DNA of 64,000 nt from Ostrinia nubilalis (Eukaryota; Arthropoda; Insecta; Lepidoptera; Crambidae), in assembly GCF_963855985.1 (NCBI RefSeq), contig NC_087105.1:7318501-7382500 (forward strand). Reading direction: 5' to 3'. The notes under the pieces were generated by a model that did not search any database, was not told where the DNA came from, and worked only from the letters and a program-made list of their open reading frames with translations. Made by a program: the position numbers and the translations under genes. Below are positions 1 to 12,800 of the stretch, in pieces; position 1 is the stretch's first letter; each line of letters opens with the position of its first letter.

Positions 1-67
1 GTCATTAAAAGCTTGAGTAACTGTGCTTTAAGGTATAATTTTAAATGATGCCTATAAAGATATTTAC

Positions 68-3000
68 CTGAGCCTCTGTATGACATGCATACACAGCCTT
101 TGAAACATCTGACGAACCATTTGATTTGGACATTTTATTAACACCTGCAAAGAAGAACAGTTCGTAATATTGCGATAACAAAGTCCAGATTATATTATTT
201 TAAAAACACTGTAATATTCATACCTGCATCGGCCACCACGTGTCATCGGCCATGTGTCCTAAAAACCATTCCGAAGCTGCTGCCGACGCGTTGAACTGTT
301 TCGTCACCAATTCCACCCATGAAACCATCGTTGGCTAGTAGAAGACAAAAAAATCAGATCAGTGTCTCGCAAATATAGACCGAATTCGGCGGTCATAAAG
401 TGCTATTTTCAATTCGAAAAGACATAAATAAATTGCCCTCAACTCGACCTAGTATAACACCTTATATCAATGGCTGAAAGACCTTATTTGCTTGATATTA
501 GTTGACGTGTCTTCTCTACGCTACATTGGCCGTAACTCAAATAAGTCTTAAGATAAGGAAAGCGTATTACCTTTTCTTTCGCATGTATGAAGGTTTCAAT
601 AAAAAACGAAGTGGAGAGCCTCGCGGCGACTTCAGTCACTTCAGGCCGAAGCGTCAGCAGCGACTGCGGAACCGAACTACACATCTGGCCCATGAACCTG
701 CAAAAAACAACTTAATGTAACTGATTATAAGATTTAATATCAGCAGCGCATTCCCGTCGTTTGCAACGAATGGATCTTCAGAAACAGTTAGCTTGAATGT
801 GATTGAAAAACCATATTGCCATCGCTATGATGATACTTTCCCCAACTTCTTTTTCTTCTTTGATAAAGAAAGAAAGGGGCCTTTTACAGGGCTCTTTGGC
901 CCTACCTACTGGTATACTTCGCATCAAACACAGCTGTAAGTTCATAAACGGATAACAAAGTAGTACTTACGTAAAGTATGCGTGTTGGAAGATGTTTTTA
1001 TCGTGCAGAAAGTGCATATTGTCGTCCCATATCCAGTGCAGCAGATCTTTTGGTAAAGCCGGTACCGCGTTGCCGCTGCGTCGCTCGACCACTGTGTTCG
1101 CTACGGATTCCTCGGCCGTTGACGACTGAAATAATAACACACGTATTATGTATACATATTTTTTCTGAATATATCTATTACACTTCTATTTGGACTTTAA
1201 TGTTGAGTTATAAGTAAATAAATTATTATAAAATATACACTACCACAGGATGTATAATAGAGTTTAATTTAGACCCGTTTAATATCACTTCTAGATAATA
1301 AAATACTATCTTCGAAATAAGGCCCTACTTTTCTATATAAATCTATATAAATAAAAATGAATTGACGTTCGTTAGTCTGATTAAAACTCGAGAACGGCTA
1401 GTAGTCCAGTAGAATTAGCTTTTAAATCGGAAATAATTCCTACAAAAGATTTTATTGTTTTAATGGCTTCTTTGGTTGCCCATTAAGACTCTCCTAAGTT
1501 TTCGACTTCGACGGAGTTGTGCTTAAGTGATGGGGGCCCCCGAAAGAGGCATTTTTTCGGTTTTCCGGTTATACCGCGTAAAGGACTTACCCTATCAAAA
1601 AGTGGTCTTCATGACGGTTGAAGGGCACTTAATCCTGCATTGAATAAGACCAAATTAATATGTTTTGGACAAACCGTTCTCGCGCTAAAGTTCGGCAAAG
1701 TAGAAAATTTACGTATAATTAATGACCCTCTCCACGTCCAATGGTTTGTTACCCACAGGCTTCCAAGTCTTGAAAAGGGCCACCTCAACCAGTGTAACCC
1801 TATCAAGGCTTACGAGCTTGATGCGCCTATCCTTGTTCGTCCCAGACGTTCCTTAACTGCGGTTGCTGCACCTCTTCCTGGCACTCACTTGAACGACTCT
1901 GTGTTACCTACTGTGGCTGCCCCTCTTCCTTGTATCCTCCTGCATGACTACGTTTCCTAGCCGTATGCCTGGTCTAAGGTTCGACGCCAAAAATCAACAA
2001 CAACAAGTTCATATTAAAACGCTGAAGAGTTTTTTGTTTGTTTGTTTGAACGCGCTAATCTTAAGAATTACTAGTTTGATTGAAATCATTATTTTTGTGT
2101 TGAATAGCTCATACATTGAGGAAGGCTATAGGATATATACAATCACTCTACGACTAATAGAGGCGAAGCAGTAAAGAAAAATGTTGCAAGCACGGGAAAT
2201 AGTATTTAAACTATTTTCACTCGTACGAAGTTGATTTTGTGGCGTCGAACCTTGGACCAGGCATATGGCTAAGCAATTAAATCGTACAGGAGGGTACAAG
2301 GAAGAGGGGCAGCCACATTAGGTAACACAGAGTCGTTCAGGAGAGTGCCAGGAAGAGGTGCAGCAACCGCAGTTAAGGAACGGCTGGGACGAACAAGGAT
2401 AAGCGAATCAAACTCGTGAGCCTTGTTAGGGTTACACTGGTTAAGGCGACCCTTTACAAGGCTTGGAAGCATGTGGGTAACAAGCCATTGGACGCGGAGA
2501 GGGTCATTAATTATACGTATATTTTCTACTTTGCCGAACTTTAGCGCGAGAACGGTTTGTCCAAAACATATGAATTTGGTCTTATTCAATGCAGGATTAA
2601 GTGCCCTTTAACCGTCATGAAGACCACTTTTCGATAGGGTAAGTCCTTTACGCGGTATAACCGGAAAACCGAAAAAACGCCCCTTTCGGGGGCCCCTACC
2701 ACTTAAGCACAACTTCGTCGAAGTCGAAAACTTAGGAGAGTCTTAATGGGCAACCAATGAAGCCATTAAAGCAAAAAAATCTTTTGTGGGAATTATTTCC
2801 GATTTAATCAATTTTTGTGTTTAATTCTACTGGCCTATAGGCCGATTGAGCTGATTTTGGTTTTAAAATGTTTGTCGTAGTCCAGGGTAGGTCTAAACGG
2901 TGAGCAAATACGCGCGCGATATTGTTTTTCTGTGACAGACAAAATTCCACGTAGGAGAAGCCGCGGGCGGAAAGCTAGTAAATAATAATTATAAGTCAAG

Positions 3001-3847
3001 GTACATTCGTTCGTTCGTTCGTTCGTTTCAGCCAAATGACGTCCACTGCTGGACAAAGGCCTCCTCCAAGGTTTTCCACAATGCACGGTCCTGCGCTGCC
3101 CGCATCCAGGCTCCTCCCGCGACCTTTACGAGATCGTCGGTCCACCTAGTAGGAGGCCTGCCCACGCTACGTCTTCCAGCCCGTGGTCGCCACTCGAGAA
3201 CTTTTCTGCCCCAACGGCCATCGTCTCTACGAGCTATGTGCCCCGCCCACTGCCACTTGGTTTTAGCAATTCTGCGAGCTATGTCGGTCACTTTGGTTCT
3301 CCTGCGGATCTCCTCATTTCTGATTCGATCACGCAGGGAAACTCCAAGCATGGCCCGCTCCATCGCCCTTTGGGTGACCTTGAGCCTTCTTATGAGGCCC
3401 ATAGTAAGCGACCACGTTTCGGATCCATAAATCAACACTGGCAGCACACACTGCTCGAAGACTTTTGTCTTGAGACACTGCGGTATTTCGGACGTGAGTA
3501 TATTGCGTAGCTTCCCGAACGCTGCCCAGCCGAGTTGGATTCGACGATTGACCTCTTTCTCGAAGTTGGCCCTACCTAACTGGACTGTTTGTCCCAGGTA
3601 TACATAATTGTCAACTTCGAGTGTAGAGTCTCCAACCTTCAAAGGAGTGGGTGCGACACGGACATTAACGTTAGTTTAATGTTTTTAAGGTTTTAATCCA
3701 CATTACCTGAGCTTCCTCCTGCTGTCCGCAGTCAGAGCCTCGCTGCGAGCGCGGCGGGCTGAGCTCATAAAACAACATGTACGCGCTGTTAGTCTTCTCG
3801 AATGAGAAGTCCATGAACTTGTCCGTCACCGAGTCGTAGGTTTTGCT
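68..3847 (-). CDS. USP34: USP34 exons 36-40: post-catalytic region, continues past position 1
   Basis: Exons are 3707-3847, 971-1125, 571-697, 224-334 and 68-144. They encode SKTYDSVTDKFMDFSFE with AYMLFYE (end of the USP fold), LLHWIWDDNMHFLHDKNIFQH, LSTSFFIETFIHAKEK, ADDTWWPMQ and IKCPNQMVRQMFQRLC, all typical of USP34 just C-terminal to the catalytic core. The last exon ends at a GTAAAT donor at 67, two nucleotides into a codon, so the gene runs on beyond the window. The 2.6-kb intron between exons 36 and 37 is filled with a Helitron/foldback composite and an RTE LINE end. Confidence 0.93.
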
Positions 3848-6800
3848 CTGGAAAACAAATATAGTTTATCTAACGAATCAACGCAAGGCAGTACAATATA
3901 TTATTGGGAGAGGAGATACGTTTTGTGGTCGTAGAAGAACCATACTGGCGTAGCAAGATTCCCAAGCTTTTGTGGCAGTCGGCGGGGTACATGACTCTTA
4001 GAACTGATGGCCGTTGGGGACGGAATAAGCAATGTGGACAGGACTCCCAATCTGGTGAAAGTCACGGGAAGCACTTAGATGCGGGAGACCTTGTGGGACC
4101 AATCACCTTGGGAAGGCCTTTGTCCAGCAATGGGTGTCTTTTAACTGAAGTGGTGGAGTTGGCTAGAGGAAAATAATACAGGCATAGGCAACGCCTCAAA
4201 TAGATTTGATTATTTTGTGTTTTGTGGCTTGTATATCCAAGGACTGGAATTAATGACGCACTACATCACACTGCAGTCTACAAATAGTTTTTACTCGGTA
4301 CTTAGGGCCTTTACAGGGCGCTTATACACGTCCCTAATATAGCTTGCCCTGCCACACCCTACAGCCGCGACTCACCGTCATCTCGCCCCCGAAGCACTCG
4401 GCGGCGATGTGCGCCGGGTCGAAGGGCTTGACCTCCGCGTCGTTGAACAGCAGCCAGCGGTCGGGGTGCTCGTGCTCGCGGTCGCGGATGAACGAGTAGT
4501 AGTGCCCGCCGTCCGCCGTGCCCGTGTGTACCGTCACGCCTATTAGCTCGTACCTGGTGGAGAATAAGGAATCATATGATTACGAGTACATTTTAGGACT
4601 AAAGTCGCGCGTAATTATAATGCTATCGCCCTCGCACACTCACTGCGGCCGCCCGTCGCACAGTGAGTGTGCGAGCTTGGGGTCATTGCACGAAATTATA
4701 TCTGCTCGGCGACTGGATTTTATCTAAAAAGTTCAGAATCAGACAATACATTTTTATTGCGTAATCGCACCTATTACCATACCATGAGGGGCAGTATTTA
4801 GCCTGATGGTTGCCTGTACTTAACAAAAAAATGGAAGCACACAGACACATAGACAGAATTAAAAATACACAAGTCCAACGAATTAAATTGTTGATACTTA
4901 CTCATAATGCTCTTCGAATTCGGAGTTGTCTTCGACTTCCGCATTCGGACTGCCCTCACCCTCTTTCTTTAGCTCTGCGTCTTTCTTTTTCTCTTCTGTA
5001 AATACCATCGATAATTAACAATAAGAACACCACACAGTATAACTATTTTAATAGCAAGACCACTGATTATCCCCTCTAAGAATAAAGACTAAAAGGTCTA
5101 ATTTGACTTGCTTCCACTTACCCTGATACTGTGCGGGCATGAGGTGTTTCTCGACGTATCCAGACATGTCGAGGCGCATAGGGAAAGAGAAGTGCGTGTT
5201 GACTTTCTCCTTGAGCATCGTGAGCATGTTGAAGGTATACCGCATCGTGTTGAAGCATAGAATGCGCGGGAGTTTCTTGAAGCACGCCCTTTGAAAAAAA
5301 CATGATACGTTAAAAATGCGTACACGCAATGATGTTAGGCTCCTGCCATATTTGTCTTTGGATTTATCTTGTTTGAAACGAGAAACCTTTTTTCAAATGT
5401 CATTCCTATAGCTGATCGTCATGAAACAGGTTAGAGAACAATAACGTATCGATACAAATGTTTGTCGTACAGGACACACTTTGCGCATACTATGTGACAA
5501 ACATAATATTTAACTTTATCCTAAAATGATTAACGCCCTTATTCACAAACATGAACCAATCACAGTGCTCTATTCAACGCTGTGCGTTCGATTTCCTGCT
5601 TCACTTACACAAGCATCGTTTGTGAATACGGGCGTAAGACGTAATGGATGAGTAATTACAATGATAGCCAACGATGGAATTGCAAATAGAACATTTTAAT
5701 TAAGTCAAAAGTACAACTCACCGTTTCTCAGCCCTGACTTTGGCGGCGCACTGCGAGCAGGTATAGCAGTTGTCTCCCTCTAGCGTGTCCTTCACCGTCA
5801 CCTCATCTAAACTTTGGTGGAGGTTTCTCATATCTGCCACTTGACAGCGCACCGTGTAGAACTCTTCTAGCGTGCGCGATACGTGGGGACAATCCTGCGA
5901 TGGAAATTATGAATATTGTGATATTTGTGATAGTGTTCTTGTGATTAAACTCTGTCACGAAAAGACTTTGATGTTTAATATATCATGATGATTCGAGGGC
6001 TCTTTAAACCAACACAGTGTCATACTTTTTGGGAGCCTTTTGACGCGTTGTCGACAACCTTATCGTTATGAATTCGCTATAAATGGAAAGATAATTTTAA
6101 AATATATGGTTGTCTCAAACTTCAAAACATGGGTCATGATAAAAGTAAAATTAAATAAAATTAGATAAGGTCTGGAAGTTTTCTGATAAACCTCTTGCTC
6201 GTCTTTAAGCTGTTCGTTCACCAAACCTATTTCCTTTCACATTTTAGATGTCAAATCACACAGATTAAACTTACGAGTGACACGACGTTGTTGCTCAGCA
6301 CGCCACAGAATAGAGTTTTAACCAGTTTCTTGAGCTCGGGCGTCATCTCCTCGAGCTTGGAGACCAGGTCGATGAAAAACTCGGCCATGTCCTTCTGCTC
6401 GCCCGTGTTCAGAGGCTGGTGGTCCATCTGGTACACCTTGCAGAAGCTGCGTGGGTTGTATGCTTTGCGCTCGCTCTCCTGCAACCGAGAACGACGATGA
6501 AGTCTTGTTTCGTAAAACAAATGCATTGTTAAATAGCACGCTTTATCGATACTTAAAAGGGTCAATTTATGTGTGACCAGTCCCGAAAGGAAACTGGCAT
6601 TAGATATTGCATAATCTTTGTAACATCATATACATACGAGGGCCGGCTGATAATTCCGCGGCCTAAGGTACTTAATGAAATAAAATAAATGGTTTCTATT
6701 TTTTATTTTGTAATATAATCTCCCTCAAAAGAAATACATTTCTTAAATCTCGCAAACAATGCCTTTTACCCACCCAAAAGTTTTTTTTTCAAAATGACGA

Positions 6801-9800
6801 CCAACCGCAGCTTTAATTTTGTTGTCATCTGCATATCTCCGGCCCCGTAAGTCCTTTTTCAAATCGAAAAACAGGAAAATATCGCTAGGTAATAGGTCTT
6901 GGCTATATGGTGGGTGGCCAATCTCTGAGAACCCGGTGTCTTTCAGGGCTTGGCCTCGCAACTCGTGCGGCGTGAACGGGCGCGTTGTCTTGCCGAAAGA
7001 TCAATCCGCGTGTCAGTTTCCCACGTCATTTCTGTACAATAGCCTCTCGAACATAAAGAAATATTCTTCAGCTATCTGCCACGATTTAATTCTTTGGTCA
7101 GCCGGAACGATTTTTTCGACTTTTGAACGTTTCCTTCACTCAGTATCGTGACAGGGCGGGGGTCGTTTTCACAGGTCTCTCGTCCGTGTTGAAATAGTCG
7201 GGCCCATTTTTTAACCATGGTATATGAAGGTCCAGAATCCTGAAGAACCAATGACATCTCTTCAAAAATGTCTTTCGGTCTATTTTCCTTCTTTACGAGG
7301 AATTATGTCCGCGGCGCGCGGTGTCGAAATTCCGCAAATCTCCAGATTTGGCGGACATGGTGATGTCATTTGTTCGATAGAAATTGAACTATCAGTGCAA
7401 ACTTAATTAGTGATTGCTTTTTATAATACTACTGAGTGTCGCAACTAGTGACATGAGTAACATGCTAATTACTCATCGCTAAGTACCTTAGGCCGCGGAA
7501 TTATCAGCCGCCCCTCGTACATACATATATGAACCAGTAAGCTCGCATCGTAAATCGAGACTGCTCGCAAGGCTGCTTAGATTGATTCACCGCGAGGATG
7601 CGACCTCGCGAACCTTCTAATGACGATACACACCTTAACATGACGTTTTATGGACGTTCTAAACTTATGGACTCACCGTGAAAATAGCTTATCCGCTGAC
7701 GAATTTTTAAGAACCTTTCAAACGAAAATCGACCTAAAGAGCTCAGAAACTAACCATAAGGTAGGCGAACATTCGCTGCATCTCGTGCAGCGTGGGTGCG
7801 TGCCAAGAGCGCGTGTTTCGTCAGCCCCACATAGCCTCTACTCTTTCGCTGGCCAGTATGTTTTATTTTTAAGGACTCAGCGGGGCATTGTAGAGCCCTT
7901 TAAACGAAAATCGACCTAAAGAGCTCAGAAACGTACCATAAGATAGGCGAACATCCTCTGCATCTCGTGCAGCGTGGGCGCGTGGCGGGAGCGCGCGGGG
8001 TCGGCGCGGAGCACGGCGGCGCGCGCCTGCGGCATCATGTACAGGTGCTGCATGCACGACGCCATGTAGCACGTGGCGCCGAGGTTGGTGAGCCCTACGT
8101 AGCCACTACTACCTAACATCATTCCGAGCGCGACTCCGTCGGCCAGTATGTATTCTTCTGTCCTCACCGTGTAAATAGCTAGTGTCTGCTGACGAATTTT
8201 TAAGAACCTTTCAAACGAATATCGACCTAAAAAGCTCAGAAACTGACCATAAGGTAGTCTGAGGGCGCGAGCCGGGAGCGCGCGGGTTCGGCATTTCGAG
8301 GGAGGTACGTTAGCCCCACGTGGTCGCCACCATTCGCTGGTCAGTATGTTCTATTTTTAGGGACTCAGCGGGACGATTTCATCGTCTTCGTCGCTACACT
8401 CTTGTCTAGTGGTCGTAGTCGTCACACCTGGTTTGGTGGCAAGCTTTACAATCCGTCGTCATTCCTCCGGGACGTTTTAGCACCGTTCAAACGAAAATCG
8501 ACCTAGAGAGCTCAGAAACTGACCGACTGACAAGGTAGGAGAACATTCGGTGCATCTCGTGCAGCGTGGGCGCGTGGATCCGAGCGCGCGGGGTCATCAG
8601 CCCTACGTAGCCACTACTCCAAGCGCGACTCCTTACCGTGACGTTGTATTACTTTTCAAAGGAAAATCGACCTAAAGAGCTCAGAAACTGACCATTAGAT
8701 AGGCGAACATCCTCTGCATCTCGTGCAGCGTGGGCGCGTGGCGGGAGCGCGCGGGGTCGGCGCGGAGCACGGCGGCGCGCGCCTGCGGCATCATGTACAG
8801 GTGCTGCATGCACGACGCCATGTAGCACGTGGCGCCGAGGTTGGTGAGCCCCACGTAACCACTACTCTGTACCGCGTGACATAATTCCGAGCGCGACTCC
8901 GCCGTCCTCACCGTGAAGTTGGCTAGTGTCCGCTGACGAATTTTTAAGATCCTTTTAAACGAATATCGACCTAAAAAGCTCAGAAACTGACCATAAGGTA
9001 GTCTGAAGGCGCGAGCCGGGAGCTCGCGGGTTTGGCACATAGCAGGGAGGTACGTTAGCCCCACGTGGTCGCCACCATTCGCTGGCCAGTATGTTCTATT
9101 TTTATGGACTCAGCAGGACGTTTTCTTCTTCTTCGTCGCTACACTCTTATTTATTTATTTAGGAAAACCAGGGTTTTACAGTGTGTAATAATGCCAGTGG
9201 TCGTGGTCGTTATATCACACCTGGCTTGGTGGCAAACTTTACAATCCGTCGCCATTCCTCCGGGACGTTTTAGCACCGTTCAAACGAAAATCAACCTAAA
9301 GAGCTCAGAAACGTACCATAAGATAGGCGAACATCCGATGTATCTCGTGCAGCGTGGGCGCGGGGTCAGCGCTCAGCATCGCGGCTTGTTAGCCCCACGT
9401 GGTTGCCACGCTAGCCAGTCACACGAAAATCGGCCTAAAGAGCTTAGAAACGTACCATAAGATAGGCGAACATCCTCTGCATCTCGTGCAGCGTGGGCGC
9501 GTGGCGGGAGCGCGCGGGGTCGGCGCGGACCACCGCGACTCGATAGCCCCACGTGGTTGCCACGCTGGCCAGTCACACGAAAATCGACCTAAAGAGCTCA
9601 GAAACGTACCATTAGATAGGCGAACATCCTCTGCATCTCGTGCAGCGTGGGCGCGTGGCGGGAGCGCGCGGGGTCGGCGCGGAGCACGGCGGCGCGCGCC
9701 TGCGGCATCATGTACAGGTGCTGCATGCACGACGCCATGTAGCACGTGGCGCCGAGGTTGGTGAGCCCCACGTAGCCGCACTCCGAGCGGGACTCCTCGG

Positions 9801-12800
9801 CCGGCCAGTAGTCCCACGGGTACGACGTTTGCGGACCTGGCAAGTTGTATCGGTGACGGTCGAAATTGGTTAAAGTCTTCACGGTTTATTTGGAACACTA
9901 AAAGTTACAAAATATGTAAGAGCGGTTCCGCAATACGTCCAATCTGCATTTGTCAAGATGTGGATCTCGAACTAACGACAGAAATTGGATGAGTGAAATG
10001 GGATCTAGTGCGTAAACTAACATTTTATGGCTACTCCGGGTCGTAATTTCATGGATCGAATCGGTCGTAGTGCGAAAGCACTCTAAGCATAAAGTAGGTA
10101 CCAATTTTTCATAGCTATGTTAAAAGCTAACTTGAGTTTTAGTGAAAACTTGATTTCTCAATAATAAAATGAGACAAAACAGGCCTTATTTACATCAATA
10201 AGAGGGTTAGACTTTCTTTGAAGACAAGTTTGTTTATACTTACCAGGCTTGTGGTGCTCCATAAGCTTATGGTGCAGCACCATGTAGTTATCAGGCGCGC
10301 CTCGCACCAGCTCCACAAGTAGGTCGTAAGCGGCCGCCCGAGACTTCTGCGACTTGCACTTCGGAAGGTTACGCTGCTCTGGGTTCGGCACGTCGAACAA
10401 GAACCCAAAAACCTTGAAAAAGTATTTAAATATTAAGTTAATGTGCGTTGTAAACGGGATAATATTATTGGAAATATTGGCCGGCATATTCAATGTGACA
10501 ACATTCGAATTACGAAACATAGTCCAGTCGCTAGCCTCGTCGATGCTTAAAATATCAGCTTCGTTTCAAACTGAGCCGTAGGAAAACTTAAGGAAGAATT
10601 CGATATATTTCAAAACAACTACAAGACTATACTCGATAGCTCAAGAACTTGATAGATCTTATTTAGTAATTCAATCAACAATAAAATTTAATCCAGTATT
10701 ATGAGTTGAGTTGTTCAACACCTGAGCACATAATTTCAGCAAATCCAGATGTTGTGTATGCAAAATCACTTACCATCTCCAGAGTCCTGGTCCCCTGCTC
10801 AGAGGTCTTGAACCTGAGCGGGTGCTTGAGTAGGTGCGTCAGCAGGCTGAGTTGCCCGTAGAGACCGTCGTCTGGCGCACAGGGTTCGCTGCGTTTCTCT
10901 ATGATCTCCCGCTTTTCTAGCGATGAGCGAATTTGTTCGCACAGCTCGTTTAGGTCCGGCGCTCCGCTGTCTTCTGAGGTGGCGCCCTCTGGTTAAAATT
11001 AGTGACATTTTAAACAGTCCATTTTAAAAATCAAATCACAACAATCATTGAGGGTGACCGCAATTCGGTATCGTTTACGCGCCACTGTCAAAGGTCACAA
11101 GAGTGACAGTATCTTACTTGCCAGTGACGCAAACTAGTAAGCGCAAATCTCATTATAAATAGCCATCATTTTGAAGCGATGACAGTAAATTAACTATGAT
11201 AAATCTAATTTAATTTATAAAAATAAAATCACGTAAAGAATCAAACCTTTGAAGAAATCTTCGGGAAGTCCGTCTATGAGCCTGCAAACGAGCCAGAAGT
11301 AGTCTCTGCACGCCGGCCCGTACGGTTCCTTGCCTTCCTCAGCGTGGTGATGCACCACCTGCACAAACGTGAACTATAAATATCGACAGTCACATTTAGA
11401 CAGTTAATAAAATACGTCAATTGTCAAATCATGTGATTCAGCTACGTCACTGCTCTTGCTCGTATAACGTCACTGACCGGATGTTAATAAATAATCTGGC
11501 ACTAGTATAATAGAGCGAACCGTTGTCACCCGTAACCTCGACGTGTTGCACCCGCGTGCTCGGCGATCGCGGGTGAAAACAAAGTTCACAGTCTTTGGGT
11601 GTTTTTATATCTTGCGGATTTCATCACGGACGCAAGATTGCCCTGCGTCTCCCCACCCATTGCGTGCATATTCCACACATTACAATAAATATTTGTATGA
11701 GAAAGAGAACTTAAGATGCACGACACGTGCGGTAGAGAAATAGGAATCGTATGACCTAGCTAGTTAGGTATATTATAGCGTACCTCGTGCGGGTGGTGGC
11801 TGGGCGGCGCGGGGTGCGGGCGCATGTCGGCGGCGCGCGGCAGTAGCGGTTGTGTAGAAATGTGAAGCTTAAGATCTAGATAGCTAGGTATATTTCAGCA
11901 TACCTCATGCAGGTGGTGGGACGCGGGCCCTTGGGATTATGTGCCTGGAGAAATACGACACGTATGACTTAGGTAGCTAGGTATATTATAGCGTACCTCG
12001 TGCGGGTGGTGGCTGCGCGGCGCGGGGTGCGGGCACATGAGTATACCTCACGTAGAGTCGCAGAGATGCGGTTGCATGGGGTCATGTAGCGAAGAAATGT
12101 GAAGCTTAAGATCTAGATGGCTAGGTATATTCTAGCAAACCTCATGCGGGTGGTGGCTGGGCGGCGCGGTATGCGGGCACCATGCGCGTCGTGAGAAGTA
12201 GAAAAGCGATGCTTATGACGTAGGTGGCTAAGTATATTTTACCATGTATACCTCGAGCTCGTGGGATACTGGTGCATGGAGTCGTGTAGTAAAGTAATGT
12301 GACACGTATGACCTTGACGGCTAGGTATATTATAGCGTACCTCGTGCGGGTGGTGGCTGGGCGGCGCGGGGTGCGGGCGCATGTCGGCGGTGCGCGGCAG
12401 TAGCGGTTGTGTAGAAATGTGAAGCTTAAGATCTAGATAGCTAGGTATATTTCAGCATACCTACCTCATGCAGGTGGTGGGACGCGGGCCCTTGGGATTA
12501 TATGCCTGGAGAAATACAACACGTATGACTTAGGTAGCTAGGTATATTATAGCATACCTCGTGCGGGTGGTGGCTGGGCGGCGCGGGGTGCAGGCACATG
12601 AGTATACCTCACGTAGAGTCGCAGAGATGCGGTTGCATGGGGTCATGTAGCGAAGAAATGTGAAGCTTAAGATCTAGGTGGCTAGGTATATTCTAGCAAA
12701 CCTCGTGCGGGTGGTGGCTGGGCGGCGCGGGATGCGGGCACCATGCGCGTCGTGAGAAGTAGAAAAGCGATGCTTATGACGTAGGTGGCTAAGTATATTT

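Noticed and set aside
1640..1960. 106-residue frame, with a second one at 2269-2589 on the other strand
   Set aside because: The two are the arms of one inverted repeat, so each predicts the other. There are no domain features, and it is most likely chance.
3236..3510. Plus-strand frames over 3236-3510
   Set aside because: They are antisense to the RTE LINE end on the minus strand.
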